A stretch of DNA of 64,000 nt from Armatimonadota bacterium (lineage in GTDB: Bacteria > Armatimonadota > DTGP01 > JAKQQT01). Where the stretch lies: the NCBI GenBank assembly GCA_036504095.1, contig DASXVS010000017.1, positions 62,001 through 126,000 on the forward strand, in the 5' to 3' direction. A program made the position numbers and the translations under genes. Below the pieces are notes generated by a model. It was not told the origin of the DNA, did no database searches, and saw only the letters and a list, made by a program, of their open reading frames with translations. Positions 17,390 through 25,189 of the stretch are shown here, piece by piece (position 1 is the first letter of the stretch; each line of letters begins with the position of its first letter).

Positions 17390-18073
17390 ATGCGGGGCTT
17401 GGGAAAGATGGCGTTGGTGAGCGTGATTCTGCCCGTGGCGGGCGGGATCGCCGCGTTGTCCCCCCGCGTTCACGTTGTCCCGTTCTCCACTTCCCGATTT
17501 GTGCTCCGCATCCACAGGGCAGCCACGCCCACCGGTGAGACGTTCGAGAAATACGTCTCAACCGTCCGGCCAAGGGCAGCGTTCAACGGCACATATTACG
17601 GCGAAGACGGCCAGCCCCTCGGCATCCTCCGCAGCGAGGGGAAATGGGTGTTCCGGGGCGGGCGCATGCAGACCGTATTCGCCGTGGACCGGAGTGGCCG
17701 CCCGCTGCTGCTATCCCGCGACGCCGTCCGCAAGGATCCGTCCCGGTACCCCTTCGCCATCGCGGCCGGCCCTCGACTCCTCAAAGATGGGGCCAACTGC
17801 GTTAACCCCGAATCCGAAGGATTCCGCGCGGCCGCGCGCAAGATACGGGCGAGCCGCGTGGCGCTGGGTGTCCGCAGAGATGGGATGGCGTTGGTGATCG
17901 TGGATGAGGACGCTGTCACGCTGAACGAATTCGCCGCCGTCTGCCGGAAGGCCGGCGCGGTGGATGCCGTGAACCTCGACGGCGGAGGCGCAACGGCCCT
18001 GTACCATCGCGGCAAGACAGTCGTCTCGCCGATGATCCCCATGGCGGACATCGTGACGATCTCGGACAAGTAG
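17390..18073 (+). CDS. Phosphodiester glycosidase (NAGPA) family exported protein
   Basis: A 227-residue protein with an N-terminal signal segment (ALVSVILPVAGGIAALS) and a NAGPA domain, named after the mammalian enzyme that uncovers mannose-6-phosphate. Hallmarks are AAFNGTYYGEDGQPLG (about 64-79), FAIAAGPRLLKDG, VALGVRRDGMALVIV, and the signature NLDGGGATALYH with the Asp-Gly-Gly-Gly loop. Bacterial members include phosphodiester glycosidases acting on cell-wall or exopolysaccharide phosphodiesters. The ATG at 17390 is the first in-frame ATG giving a clean signal peptide. The gene stands alone, followed by an interspersed inverted repeat at 18103-18171. Confidence 0.82.
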   Translation: MRGLGKMALVSVILPVAGGIAALSPRVHVVPFSTSRFVLRIHRAATPTGETFEKYVSTVRPRAAFNGTYYGEDGQPLGILRSEGKWVFRGGRMQTVFAVDRSGRPLLLSRDAVRKDPSRYPFAIAAGPRLLKDGANCVNPESEGFRAAARKIRASRVALGVRRDGMALVIVDEDAVTLNEFAAVCRKAGAVDAVNLDGGGATALYHRGKTVVSPMIPMADIVTISDK

Positions 18074-18102
18074 GCAGGAGTCAGGACCCAGGGGCGCGTG
18101 GG

Positions 18103-18171
18103 TTGTCATTCTGAACGAAGTGAAGAATCTCAACGTGACGTCGAGATGCTTCGCTTCGCTCAATATGACCA
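18103..18171. repeat. Interspersed inverted repeat, CATTCTGAACGAAG family
   Basis: Two 31-base arms (18103-18133 and 18141-18171) that are complementary at 24 positions, separated by seven bases. The left arm includes TCATTCTGAACGAAGTGAAG, and the complement of the right arm includes TATTGAGCGAAGCGAAGC. This matches the generic GTCATTCTGAGCGAAGCGAAG repeats I have seen in genomes of several phyla. A related copy lies at 54668-54717. It occupies the 157-bp gap upstream of the first permease gene. Confidence 0.7.
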
Positions 18172-18230
18172 TCGGGACTCTCACATCCGTCTCTCGGTAG
18201 GTTTGCTCCGGTCGGCGATGCCCCGTCATA

Positions 18231-19145
18231 GTGAAATCGACAATGCAAACGCAAGCGCACACTCGCCGCGGGAAGGGCCATCGCACGGCCTGGCTGGCGC
18301 TTCTCTGTCTCGCCCCGGCGACCACGCTGCTCGCCGTTGTGTTCGTCTACCCCATCCTCTCAACCCTCCTGGACTCCGTTTCGCATGTTTCCGCGCTCGC
18401 CGGCCGTACACACATTGGGACCACGGACAATTGGCGGGCGATCTTCGCGGACGCCGTCTTCGTGCGGGGCGTGCTGCCACGGACGATTTTCTGGACGGTT
18501 GGCGTAGTGACGCTCACCCTGGCCCTCTCTTTGCCCGCCGCGCTGCTGCTGCACGCTCCGTTCCGGGGCCGGAAATGGGCGCGCACCGCGATGCTGCTGC
18601 CTTGGGCCGTACCGCTTCCCATCGCCGCCATCGTGTGGCGTTTCATCCTGGACGGCCAGATCGGGACGCTGAACGCCCTCCTTGCCAAAGCAGGAATTCA
18701 AGGCCCGGTATGGCTGGCCCAGGCGGGAACGGCGTTTCCCATGGTGGTCTGGGTCGGAGTGTGGGCGAGCATACCGTTCACGGTGGTGACGCTTCTCGCG
18801 GGGCTGCAGGGTATCGGCTCCGATGTGATTGAGGCGGGCGCGTTGGACGGCGCTGTCGGCTGGAGCCGGTTCCGGTTCATTACCCTGCCGTTGCTGCGCC
18901 CGGTATTGAACGTGGCGGTGGTCCTGAATACGGTTTACGTGTTCAACTCGTTCCCGATCATCTGGGTGCTGACCCAGGGCGGTCCGGCGGGGAGCACGGA
19001 TACGCTGATCACATACCTCTACAAGACGGCATTCCGGTTCAGCAGGCCGGGGCCGGCGCAGGCGATGGGAGTCGTCTCGTTCTGTGTTCTGCTGGTTTTC
19101 AGTCTGGTCTATTTGCGGGTGACGGAAGGAAATCGTGAGACATGA
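18231..19145 (+). CDS. ABC sugar transporter permease, MalF/UgpA type
   Basis: A 304-residue inner-membrane permease of the carbohydrate-uptake (CUT1) family. About six membrane helices start with WLALLCLAPATTLLAVVFVY. The EAA loop that docks the ATPase reads EAGALDGAVGWSRFRFITLP (about 195-214). It should pair with the MalG-type permease at 21774-22583. The start is GTG 18231 or ATG 18243; neither has a strong Shine-Dalgarno. The TGA overlaps the ATG of the beta-helix gene (19142), implying coupled translation of a permease with a secreted polysaccharide-active protein. No substrate-binding protein or ATPase gene is in the cluster, so those subunits must be encoded elsewhere, perhaps as a shared MsmK-like ATPase. 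Confidence 0.88.
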   Translation: MKSTMQTQAHTRRGKGHRTAWLALLCLAPATTLLAVVFVYPILSTLLDSVSHVSALAGRTHIGTTDNWRAIFADAVFVRGVLPRTIFWTVGVVTLTLALSLPAALLLHAPFRGRKWARTAMLLPWAVPLPIAAIVWRFILDGQIGTLNALLAKAGIQGPVWLAQAGTAFPMVVWVGVWASIPFTVVTLLAGLQGIGSDVIEAGALDGAVGWSRFRFITLPLLRPVLNVAVVLNTVYVFNSFPIIWVLTQGGPAGSTDTLITYLYKTAFRFSRPGPAQAMGVVSFCVLLVFSLVYLRVTEGNRET

Positions 19146-21256
19146 GTGGTGCTAACCGATTTGCGTGGATTGTAACGGCGGTCGCCGGGCTTTGCCTGAT
19201 TGGCAATCCGGCCCTGGCGGCAAAGCAGATCATGCTGACCCTGCAGACAGCGCATATCCGCGCTTCGGTCCGCGTTAAGCCGGGCGTATACACGCTGGCC
19301 GATGCGGGCAAGGGCGCCGTGCAGATCGAGGCCGACGGCGTGACGGTCGATTTCCAGGGCGCAACGCTTCAGTCTCCCGCCACCCCCGGAGGGCGGCAGG
19401 AGATGTACGAGGGCGTCGGGATATCGGTGAACGGGCACAGGAACGTGACGATCCGTAACGCGGTGGTCCACGGCTACCAGTACAACGTCAAGGCGCTGAA
19501 ATGCTCGGGCCTGAAGCTGCTGGACTGCGCGCTCGGGTGGTCGCGGTCGCAGAAGGTGATGGACGGCGGAAGCGTGAACTACATCTGGCTCGTCATCCGC
19601 GATCTGAACGCGTGGAAGAGCTACGGCGCGGGCGCCTGGCTGGAGGACTGCACCGGCTCGACCGTGGAGGGGATGCGGGCCAATCAGTGCCAGAACGGCC
19701 TGATGCTCGTCAACTCGAACCGCAATCGCGTCATCGGGTGCGACTTCTCCTATGAATCCGGCTGGGGGCTGGCGATGTGGAACTCCAGCGACAACCTCAT
19801 CTGCTGGAACCAGGCGGACTTTGTGAACCGGCCGTGGGGCGGCGGCTGGGGAGGCGACTCCTCCGGCTTTGTTCTATGCTCCGGCAGCAACCGGAACGTG
19901 ATCGCGTACAACTCCTTCACGCACGGCGGCGACGGCTACTTCCTGGCGACCCGGGACGGCGGGTTCAACGCACAGGGCAAATGGTTCACCCAGGGATCGT
20001 GCGACAACAACGTGGTGGCGTATAATGACGGCTCGTGGTCGCCCCACAACGCGTTTGAGAGCACGCTCGCTTCCGGCAACAAATATTACCATAACTGGGC
20101 AAACGAGTCGGACTACGGCTTCTGGCTGGGTTATTCGGTAAACAACGTTATTCGCGACAACCAGATCGTGGGAAGCCGTAACGACGGCATCGCGACCGAG
20201 CACGGCGCGGACAACTGGTACGTGAACAACGTCATCGAGCGGACCGGCGGCGCGGCGATCCACCTGTGGGGCGGCGGCGGCGAGCGCTACGCGCAAACGC
20301 CTTCCACGCGGAACCACATCATCGGCAACACGATCACGAAGGCGAGGAGCGCGTTCGACCTGACAAATTCACCGGGCAACTCCGCGTCAGGGAACGTCGT
20401 TCGCACGGCGCCGATTCCGGCAGGGTTCAAGCTCCCCTCGGGACCGAACGCGCCGGCCGACTACCGGATCGCACGGATGCTGGAGATAATGGCTGTGAAG
20501 CCAAAGGGATTCGCACTGTACCGGGACACAAATGGCCCAAAGGGCTGGGATTGGCTGGCGGCGACGGAGTACGGGATGCGGGACTACCGCGGAATGGCCG
20601 TTCCGTGGATGATGCAGGATGCAAAGACGCTGCGTCTTCTCGTCAGCCCGAAACTGGTCAAGAAGATCGCATTGCCGGACTGGATGACTATGAAGCCGGG
20701 GATGGCGCCGAACGAGCGGTTCGCCACCATCAAGGTGGGAGTGCGCGCGACCGGCGAGTACCGTCCGTTCAAGATCCAGGTCACCGGAAAGCGCGGCGAG
20801 CGGCAGACGATACAGGGGAAACTGCTGGACGCGGACTGGCAGGTCAAATGGTTCAAGTGGTTCCGGAACGACCCGGACGCCTACACGGATACCGCTGCGT
20901 GGGAAGCGCTGTTCGCCGGGAAGCCTCTCAAGGAAGAAGTCCTGCCGGCATTGCCCAACATCCCAGGCTACGGCTCACCCGGCCCCGGACTCCCGTCCGC
21001 GTACTTTGCACTCGTGGCGACCACGCATATAAAGTTCGAGGCCGGGAAGTACCGGTTCGACACGTTGTCCGACGACGGCATCCGCGTGCTGGTTGATGGC
21101 AAGCCGGTGGTGGACAACTGGACGCACCACGGCGGGATGAATGACTCGGGCACCGTCGCGCTTTCTGCGGGAGTACATTCGATTGAGGTGAGATACTGCC
21201 AGGAAAACGGAGCGTCGGCGCTGAGCGTGAATTGGCGGCGCAGCGACGGGTCGTAA
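19142..21256 (+). CDS. Secreted right-handed beta-helix protein with C-terminal PA14 domain
   Basis: A 704-residue exported protein. The signal peptide ends at LIGNPALAA. Residues about 35-430 show beta-helix coils with short N-rich turns (NVTIRNAVVHGY, SNRNRVIGCDFSYES, NRNVIAYNSFTHGG, NNVIRDNQIVGSRNDGI, RNHIIGNTITKA), the NosD/pectate-lyase-like PbH1 pattern. Residues about 600-700 form a PA14-type domain: KFEAGKYRFDTLSDDGIRVL, VDNWTHHGG, HSIEVRYCQENGASALSVNW. PA14 domains bind carbohydrate, so the pairing suggests a polysaccharide lyase, epimerase or isomerase, but no catalytic residues can be assigned. It lies between two permease genes, overlapping the first by ATGA. Confidence 0.82.
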   Translation: MSGANRFAWIVTAVAGLCLIGNPALAAKQIMLTLQTAHIRASVRVKPGVYTLADAGKGAVQIEADGVTVDFQGATLQSPATPGGRQEMYEGVGISVNGHRNVTIRNAVVHGYQYNVKALKCSGLKLLDCALGWSRSQKVMDGGSVNYIWLVIRDLNAWKSYGAGAWLEDCTGSTVEGMRANQCQNGLMLVNSNRNRVIGCDFSYESGWGLAMWNSSDNLICWNQADFVNRPWGGGWGGDSSGFVLCSGSNRNVIAYNSFTHGGDGYFLATRDGGFNAQGKWFTQGSCDNNVVAYNDGSWSPHNAFESTLASGNKYYHNWANESDYGFWLGYSVNNVIRDNQIVGSRNDGIATEHGADNWYVNNVIERTGGAAIHLWGGGGERYAQTPSTRNHIIGNTITKARSAFDLTNSPGNSASGNVVRTAPIPAGFKLPSGPNAPADYRIARMLEIMAVKPKGFALYRDTNGPKGWDWLAATEYGMRDYRGMAVPWMMQDAKTLRLLVSPKLVKKIALPDWMTMKPGMAPNERFATIKVGVRATGEYRPFKIQVTGKRGERQTIQGKLLDADWQVKWFKWFRNDPDAYTDTAAWEALFAGKPLKEEVLPALPNIPGYGSPGPGLPSAYFALVATTHIKFEAGKYRFDTLSDDGIRVLVDGKPVVDNWTHHGGMNDSGTVALSAGVHSIEVRYCQENGASALSVNWRRSDGS

Positions 21257-21281
21257 GGGACTGGCAGGGATGGCCAGCGGA

Positions 21282-21320
21282 ATTTGCCATTGAGCATCGG
21301 CCAATTCACATTTGACATTG
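21282..21320 (+). repeat. Left inverted repeat of the four-helix-bundle element
   Basis: A 39-base sequence that begins ATTTGCCATTGAGCATCGG and ends CACATTTGACATTG. It matches the reverse complement of 21744-21782 at 31 of 39 positions without gaps, including a nine-base outer block ATTTGCCAT and a thirteen-base inner block ACATTTGACATTG. It lies 25 bases after the beta-helix stop codon. Confidence 0.85.
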
Positions 21321-21363
21321 TGCGAGTGGGGGCAGGCCTGAGTGATGGTACGGAGGATTACCA

Positions 21364-21774
21364 ATGACGCCGAATGATCTTTCCGAAAGGCTTATGGGTT
21401 TCGCAGCGGACGTTGGGCTTCTTTGTGAGAAGATTCCGGACACGCGACTAGGCCGGCATATCGCCGGCCAGATCGTACGAAGTGCGACCTCGCCGGCGCC
21501 CAACTATGAGGAAGCTCGGGCTGCCGAGAGTCGAGGCGACTTCATTCACAAGATGAGCATCTCTCTGAAGGAGCTCAGGGAGTCCCGTTGTTGGTTGAGA
21601 ATGCTTGACCGGGCCCAACTCGTGCCTCTGGAACTCCTCCGTCCCTCGCTCGACGAGTGCGATCAGCTCTGCAATATTCTCGGCCAATCGATCAACACCG
21701 CCCGCGAAAATGACAGGCGTCGAGAGAAGGGGGCTGCTCCCGCCAATGTCAAATGTCAAATGGATGATGACTGA
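21364..21774 (+). CDS. Four-helix-bundle protein, S23/bIVP family
   Basis: A 136-residue helical protein of the family named after proteins encoded in 23S rRNA intervening sequences (S23/bIVP), related in fold to the retroelement accessory protein Avd. Typical blocks are LSERLMGFAADVGLLCEKI, TRLGRHIAGQIVRSATSPAP, NYEEARAAESRGDFIHKM, and SLKELRESRCWLRML. It has no signal peptide or membrane segment. Family function is unclear, possibly nucleic-acid or ribosome related. The ATG at 21364 has GGAGGATTACC upstream. The last nine codons (tail NVKCQMDDD) and the stop are written by the right inverted repeat, and the TGA overlaps the ATG of the next permease. It is foreign to the sugar-transport operon it interrupts. 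Confidence 0.85.
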   Translation: MTPNDLSERLMGFAADVGLLCEKIPDTRLGRHIAGQIVRSATSPAPNYEEARAAESRGDFIHKMSISLKELRESRCWLRMLDRAQLVPLELLRPSLDECDQLCNILGQSINTARENDRRREKGAAPANVKCQMDDD

Positions 21775-21782
21775 TGGCAAAT
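21744..21782 (-). repeat. Right inverted repeat of the four-helix-bundle element
   Basis: Pairs with 21282-21320 (31 of 39). It contains two tandem copies of the word ATGTCAAATG. Coding load is heavy: it encodes the last codons and stop of the four-helix-bundle gene and supplies the ATG (21774) of the MalG-type permease. Confidence 0.85.
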
Positions 21783-22583
21783 GCCCGTCTCATCCGCCCT
21801 CTCGCTCTCGCCGCCTACCTCGCCCTCGCTCTGGCTCCTTTCCTCGTCATGCTTCTCACCGCCTTGAAGCCGGACGGCGAGGTTGCCACTCATCCTCTCC
21901 TTCCAAACCACTGGATGTGGAGCAACCTCATTTCTGCGTGGAACGGACCGCTGTCCGGATACTTCCGCAACAGCCTGATTCTGGCGACGGAAAGCACGCT
22001 GCTGAACCTCTCTCTCGCCTTGCCGGCGGCCTATGCGTTGGCGCGCCTTCCGGTGCCCGGCGCGCGGCTGTGGCGGCACGCGCTGCTGGCGACCCAGATG
22101 TTCTCGCCCATCGTGGTCGTGGTCTCGCTCTACCGCCTGGCGGCGACCGTGGGGCTGACGGACAAGCTGGGCGCGCTGGTCCTGGTCAACGCGGCCTATT
22201 CGCTGGCGTTCGCGGTCTGGCTGCTAACCGCGTATCTGGCGGCTGTCCCCGAGGAGATGGAAGAGGCCGCGAGGATCGACGGGTGTTCCCGCATGGGCGC
22301 GTTCTGGCGCGTGATTCTGCCCGTGGCGGGACCCGGAGTGGTGACGACGGTCGTGTTCGTCTTCATCGCCGCCTGGAACGAGTTCGTGGTGGCGTTCACG
22401 TTCCTCTCCTCACCCCAGAACAAGCCGCTGACGGTCGGTATCTACGATTTCGCCAGCGCCTACGCCCCACAGTGGCCGCTGCTGATGGCGGCCTCGCTCT
22501 GGGCCATCCTCCCGGTAGTGCTGCTGTTCGCGGCCATCGAAGGTCGGTTGGCGGAGGGCCTGACGGCCGGCGCGGTGAAGTGA
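21774..22583 (+). CDS. ABC sugar transporter permease, MalG/UgpE type
   Basis: A 269-residue permease with six predicted membrane helices, starting LALAAYLALALAPFLVMLL. The EAA loop is EEAARIDGCSRMGAFWRVIL (about 160-179), and AAWNEFVVAFTFLSSPQNKP is a typical MalG-type C-terminal segment. It should form the transmembrane dimer with the permease at 18231-19145. Its ATG lies inside the right inverted repeat of the preceding element and overlaps the upstream TGA by ATGA. No separate Shine-Dalgarno is evident, so translation probably depends on coupling to the four-helix-bundle gene. If the element is an insertion, the native start context has been replaced. Confidence 0.88.
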   Translation: MANARLIRPLALAAYLALALAPFLVMLLTALKPDGEVATHPLLPNHWMWSNLISAWNGPLSGYFRNSLILATESTLLNLSLALPAAYALARLPVPGARLWRHALLATQMFSPIVVVVSLYRLAATVGLTDKLGALVLVNAAYSLAFAVWLLTAYLAAVPEEMEEAARIDGCSRMGAFWRVILPVAGPGVVTTVVFVFIAAWNEFVVAFTFLSSPQNKPLTVGIYDFASAYAPQWPLLMAASLWAILPVVLLFAAIEGRLAEGLTAGAVK

Positions 22584-22700
22584 TGCCTGGGAATTGAGGG
22601 CAGAGGGGAAAGAGCCGCGGGTTCAGCCACTCTCCTGTAACTTGCCCGGGCATCTTCGTGTTTCCCGCTCGGAACACCTCACTGAAAGGAGACACGAAAA

Positions 22701-23354
22701 ATGCCGTCAACAGAAGATCTGATTGCCGCGATTCACCTGGGGGACACCGAGACCGTGGAGTCTCTGCTGCTCATTGATCCGACTCTCGCCGAGTCGCGGA
22801 ACGGGCTGTCGCCCATCCTGGCGGCCTTGTACGACCGGCAGGATGACATCCTCGAGATGCTTCTGAATGAACTGCCGCTGCTCACCGTATCCGAGGCGGC
22901 CGCGCTGGGGCAGGTCGACGCGCTGAAGGCGCTGCTGCAGGGGCACGCCGCCGACGCAAACCTCCTCTCCGGTGACGGATGGACGCCGCTACACCTGGCG
23001 TGCTTCTTCAATGAACCTCTTGTCGTAGAAGTGCTCCTCGAGATGGGCGCGGACACCGAAATCGTATCCGCCAACCCCACCGCCGTCACGCCGCTTCAGA
23101 GTGCGCTGGCTGCGGGGGCGGAAGGGATCGCGCGGAACCTCATCGAACACGGCGCGAATATCCACCTTTCCGGCTGGTCGCCCCTGCACTACGCGGCCGC
23201 CAACAACCTGCCGGATACCGCGGAATATCTCATTGCCCGAGGGGCGGACATCAACGCCCTCAATCCGGACAACGAAACCCCGCTCGCGCTGGCTCAGCGT
23301 TCCGGCAACTTGGAAACGGCCGCAATTCTTTCCATGCACGGCGCGCGGGCGTGA
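22701..23354 (+). CDS. Ankyrin-repeat protein
   Basis: A 217-residue cytoplasmic protein built of about six ankyrin repeats. The clearest are GDGWTPLHLACFFNEPLVVE with LLEMGADTEI, SGWSPLHYAAANNLPDTAEY with LIARGADINAL, and NETPLALAQRSGNLETAAIL with SMHGARA; the first two repeats are degenerate. Ankyrin repeats mediate protein binding and no catalytic domain is attached. The ATG at 22701 has AAAGGAGACACG upstream. The gene is separated from the ABC permease by 117 bp and is probably its own unit. Confidence 0.85.
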   Translation: MPSTEDLIAAIHLGDTETVESLLLIDPTLAESRNGLSPILAALYDRQDDILEMLLNELPLLTVSEAAALGQVDALKALLQGHAADANLLSGDGWTPLHLACFFNEPLVVEVLLEMGADTEIVSANPTAVTPLQSALAAGAEGIARNLIEHGANIHLSGWSPLHYAAANNLPDTAEYLIARGADINALNPDNETPLALAQRSGNLETAAILSMHGARA

Positions 23355-23481
23355 TCATTCGCGTTCCGTCAACTGTCCTGTTAACCTCGTCGACCCGTTC
23401 GCCGACATGGGATTCAAAGCCCTCCGGGCGCCCAACAAATAAGCGGGGAGACATAATAAGCACAGTATAAGGACAGAAAGT

Positions 23482-23509
23482 TTGACCGGTGGGCTCATGG
23501 TGATATTAT
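23482..23509 (+). promoter_or_regulatory. Predicted sigma-70-type promoter for the MerR-like gene
   Basis: TTGACC and TATTAT separated by 16 bases, ending 60 bases before the ATG at 23569. Upstream is a 23355-23480 gap with nothing recognisable. Confidence 0.5.
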
Positions 23510-23568
23510 CATGGTGGTAGACGCTGTCCGGAATCTCGCGGCCAACCGCGAACAACCTGTAGACCGAG

Positions 23569-24168
23569 ATGGAACGACCAACGTCACCAGAGCCACCGTC
23601 GGGCGATGCTTATGCGCCCCTCTCCTTCAGCCTGAATCAGGCTGCAGCGCTCTGTGGCGTGTCTGCCCACGAACTCTGGGAGTGGACAACGTGCGGCTAT
23701 GTGCGCACGACCGGGATGGCCGAAGGCGGACGGTATGACCGCGAGTCCCTTCGACAGATCCTGGCGTTGCGGGAGGCGGTCCGCTCCGAGCATAACCCTG
23801 CTCCGCCATCCGAATCCGGCGCCGATGACCGGAACGGCTTTGACGGGGATTCGACCAGGGCATGCGAATTCTCCCTTCCAGTCTCAGCTATGGACGACAC
23901 GCATCTAACGATTCAAACAGATCTTTACTTCGCTCTGAACGCGGGCGCGGCAGCCGGCGCGGAGGATCTGGCCGACCATTTTGAAGTGGATATGGAGCAA
24001 ATGAGCTGTGTTCTGGACCGGATGGTTCAGAGCCGTCAACTGGTGCGGATTCGCCAGGGCTCCGTGATCGTCTTCCGCTCCGCCCGCACTCAACTTCACG
24101 GTCCCAGCGTTCGGGAACAACGCATCCACGCGACGCGCCGGCCCCGCGTGCCCACCCGTCCCGTCTGA
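23569..24168 (+). CDS. MerR-like helix-turn-helix regulator
   Basis: A 199-residue putative DNA-binding protein. Residues about 18-65 are MerR-like (FSLNQAAALCGVSAHELWEW, then GRYDRESLRQILALRE). An acidic linker is followed by a second helical region (about 110-165, DLYFALNAGAAAGAEDLADH then LDRMVQSRQLVRIRQGSVIV) that looks like a winged-helix or dimerisation module. No metal-binding Cys pattern of metal-sensing MerR proteins is present. The C terminus is basic (RIHATRRPRVPTRP). Upstream is a likely promoter (23482-23509). The small Cys/Met protein gene follows 200 bp later, but co-regulation is only a guess. Confidence 0.6.
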   Translation: MERPTSPEPPSGDAYAPLSFSLNQAAALCGVSAHELWEWTTCGYVRTTGMAEGGRYDRESLRQILALREAVRSEHNPAPPSESGADDRNGFDGDSTRACEFSLPVSAMDDTHLTIQTDLYFALNAGAAAGAEDLADHFEVDMEQMSCVLDRMVQSRQLVRIRQGSVIVFRSARTQLHGPSVREQRIHATRRPRVPTRPV

Positions 24169-24177
24169 GCCCCCACC

Positions 24178-24200
24178 CGGGGATTCAGGGTTCGGGATTC
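24178..24200 (+). repeat. Word repeat GATTCAGGGTTCGGGATTC
   Basis: A single short copy of the word found in inverted pairs at 12246-12320 and in part at 8139-8150. It starts ten bases after the stop of the MerR-like gene. Confidence 0.6.
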
Positions 24201-24368
24201 CACCGTGCCACCCCCTTCGCTGCGTCCGCCTCCCTCCGTCGCCAAATTGCGCCGGAACGCGAGGGGGCGTTCAGTCGTTCTAATGTAGTGGATGCTATTC
24301 GCGATCTCGATAGCGAAGGCTCACGGTCCCAGTGCACCCGCCCCAACGGGTAGAAAGGATTCCAACCT

Positions 24369-24614
24369 ATGCGACAGATTACAGCACTTGTTGTGCTTCT
24401 AGGAATGACCGCCGGCGCGTTCGCCGCCCCGAAGATGCCCGCCAAGGGCACCAAGATGACGGCGGCCCAGTGCTCGGCGGCTTGCACGCAGCACATGAAG
24501 GCCAAGGGCATGAAGGGTTCATGCTCAATCGCGGCCTGCAAGAGCGGCGCCTGCCCGATGATGGGCAAGATGGGCAAGACCGCGCCGAAGGCGCACCCCA
24601 AGGCCAAGAAGTAA
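24369..24614 (+). CDS. Small secreted Cys/Met/Lys-rich protein
   Basis: An 81-residue exported peptide. The signal sequence is ITALVVLLGMTAGAFAA, and the mature part is about 60 residues. It has five cysteines in the pattern C-x3-C-x13-C-x4-C-x4-C, many Met-Lys pairs (MKAKGMKG, MMGKMGK) and a basic tail. I do not recognise the family. Cys plus Met clusters suggest soft-metal (Cu) binding, but that is a guess. AGAAAGG lies about ten bases before the ATG at 24369. A hairpin at 24639-24674 follows as a likely terminator. Confidence 0.65.
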   Translation: MRQITALVVLLGMTAGAFAAPKMPAKGTKMTAAQCSAACTQHMKAKGMKGSCSIAACKSGACPMMGKMGKTAPKAHPKAKK

Positions 24615-24638
24615 CAACGGCTTCGGAAATACAGATTC

Positions 24639-24674
24639 AACGGGGAGGCAGCCATCACCGGCAGCCTTCCCGTT
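24639..24674 (+). terminator. Hairpin after the small Cys/Met gene
   Basis: Arms AACGGGGAGGCAGCC and GGCAGCCTTCCCGTT pair at 13 of 15 positions with a six-base loop, 25 bases after the stop. Confidence 0.65.
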
Positions 24675-25160
24675 GTCCTGTGTGGACCGGGATTGAGGGT
24701 TTGTAGTTCGGGGCGGGGGAGAGACGGCCGGATGTCGAAGATAGGCCCTGGGGGCAAATACGAAGAAGGCCGCCTGTCATGGCGGCTACGGTCTTCGCCC
24801 GGTCGTGTGCCTGGTCCCTGGCTCCTGACACACGACCGGGGAAGTCATCCCACGCGGCAATAACCGCTATGAGAGCGGCGGTTGATCTTAGGCGCTCTTT
24901 GCGTGCCGGCTCAGCCAACATCCCACTGGGCCTGGTCTATTGATGGATCCGGCACAAGCGCTTCGATTTCCCGTCGGGAGTGCCTTTCGGCGCCCAAACT
25001 GAAGAATGGCAAGAACCGCGCCACAAGCGGACGGACGGTAAAAAAGATTGCATCCGTGCTGAACCATTGGACCCATGGCGGGTTAGTTCCGATAGATGAT
25101 GCCGCTTCCACCGCTGGTTGTATGCCGGTTGGGTCAAAAAACGTCAGTTGGCGCCGGGAT
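24675..25160. other. Gene-poor region with hairpins upstream of the RNase E/G promoter
   Basis: No ORF here has convincing composition or start signals. It contains a strong inverted pair CCCGGTCGTGTG (24798-24809) and CACACGACCGGG (24829-24840). I looked for RNase P RNA, 6S, tmRNA, SRP RNA and tRNA signatures and recognised none. An unannotated structured RNA remains possible. Confidence 0.4.
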
Positions 25161-25189
25161 TTGACACGGCGAGCCATGCGTGGTAGACT
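25161..25189 (+). promoter_or_regulatory. Strong sigma-70-type promoter for the RNase E/G gene
   Basis: A perfect TTGACA (25161-25166), a 17-base spacer and TAGACT (25184-25189) preceded by TGG as an extended -10. Transcription from about 25196 would give a 5' leader of roughly 312 bases ahead of the TTG start at 25508. Confidence 0.75.
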
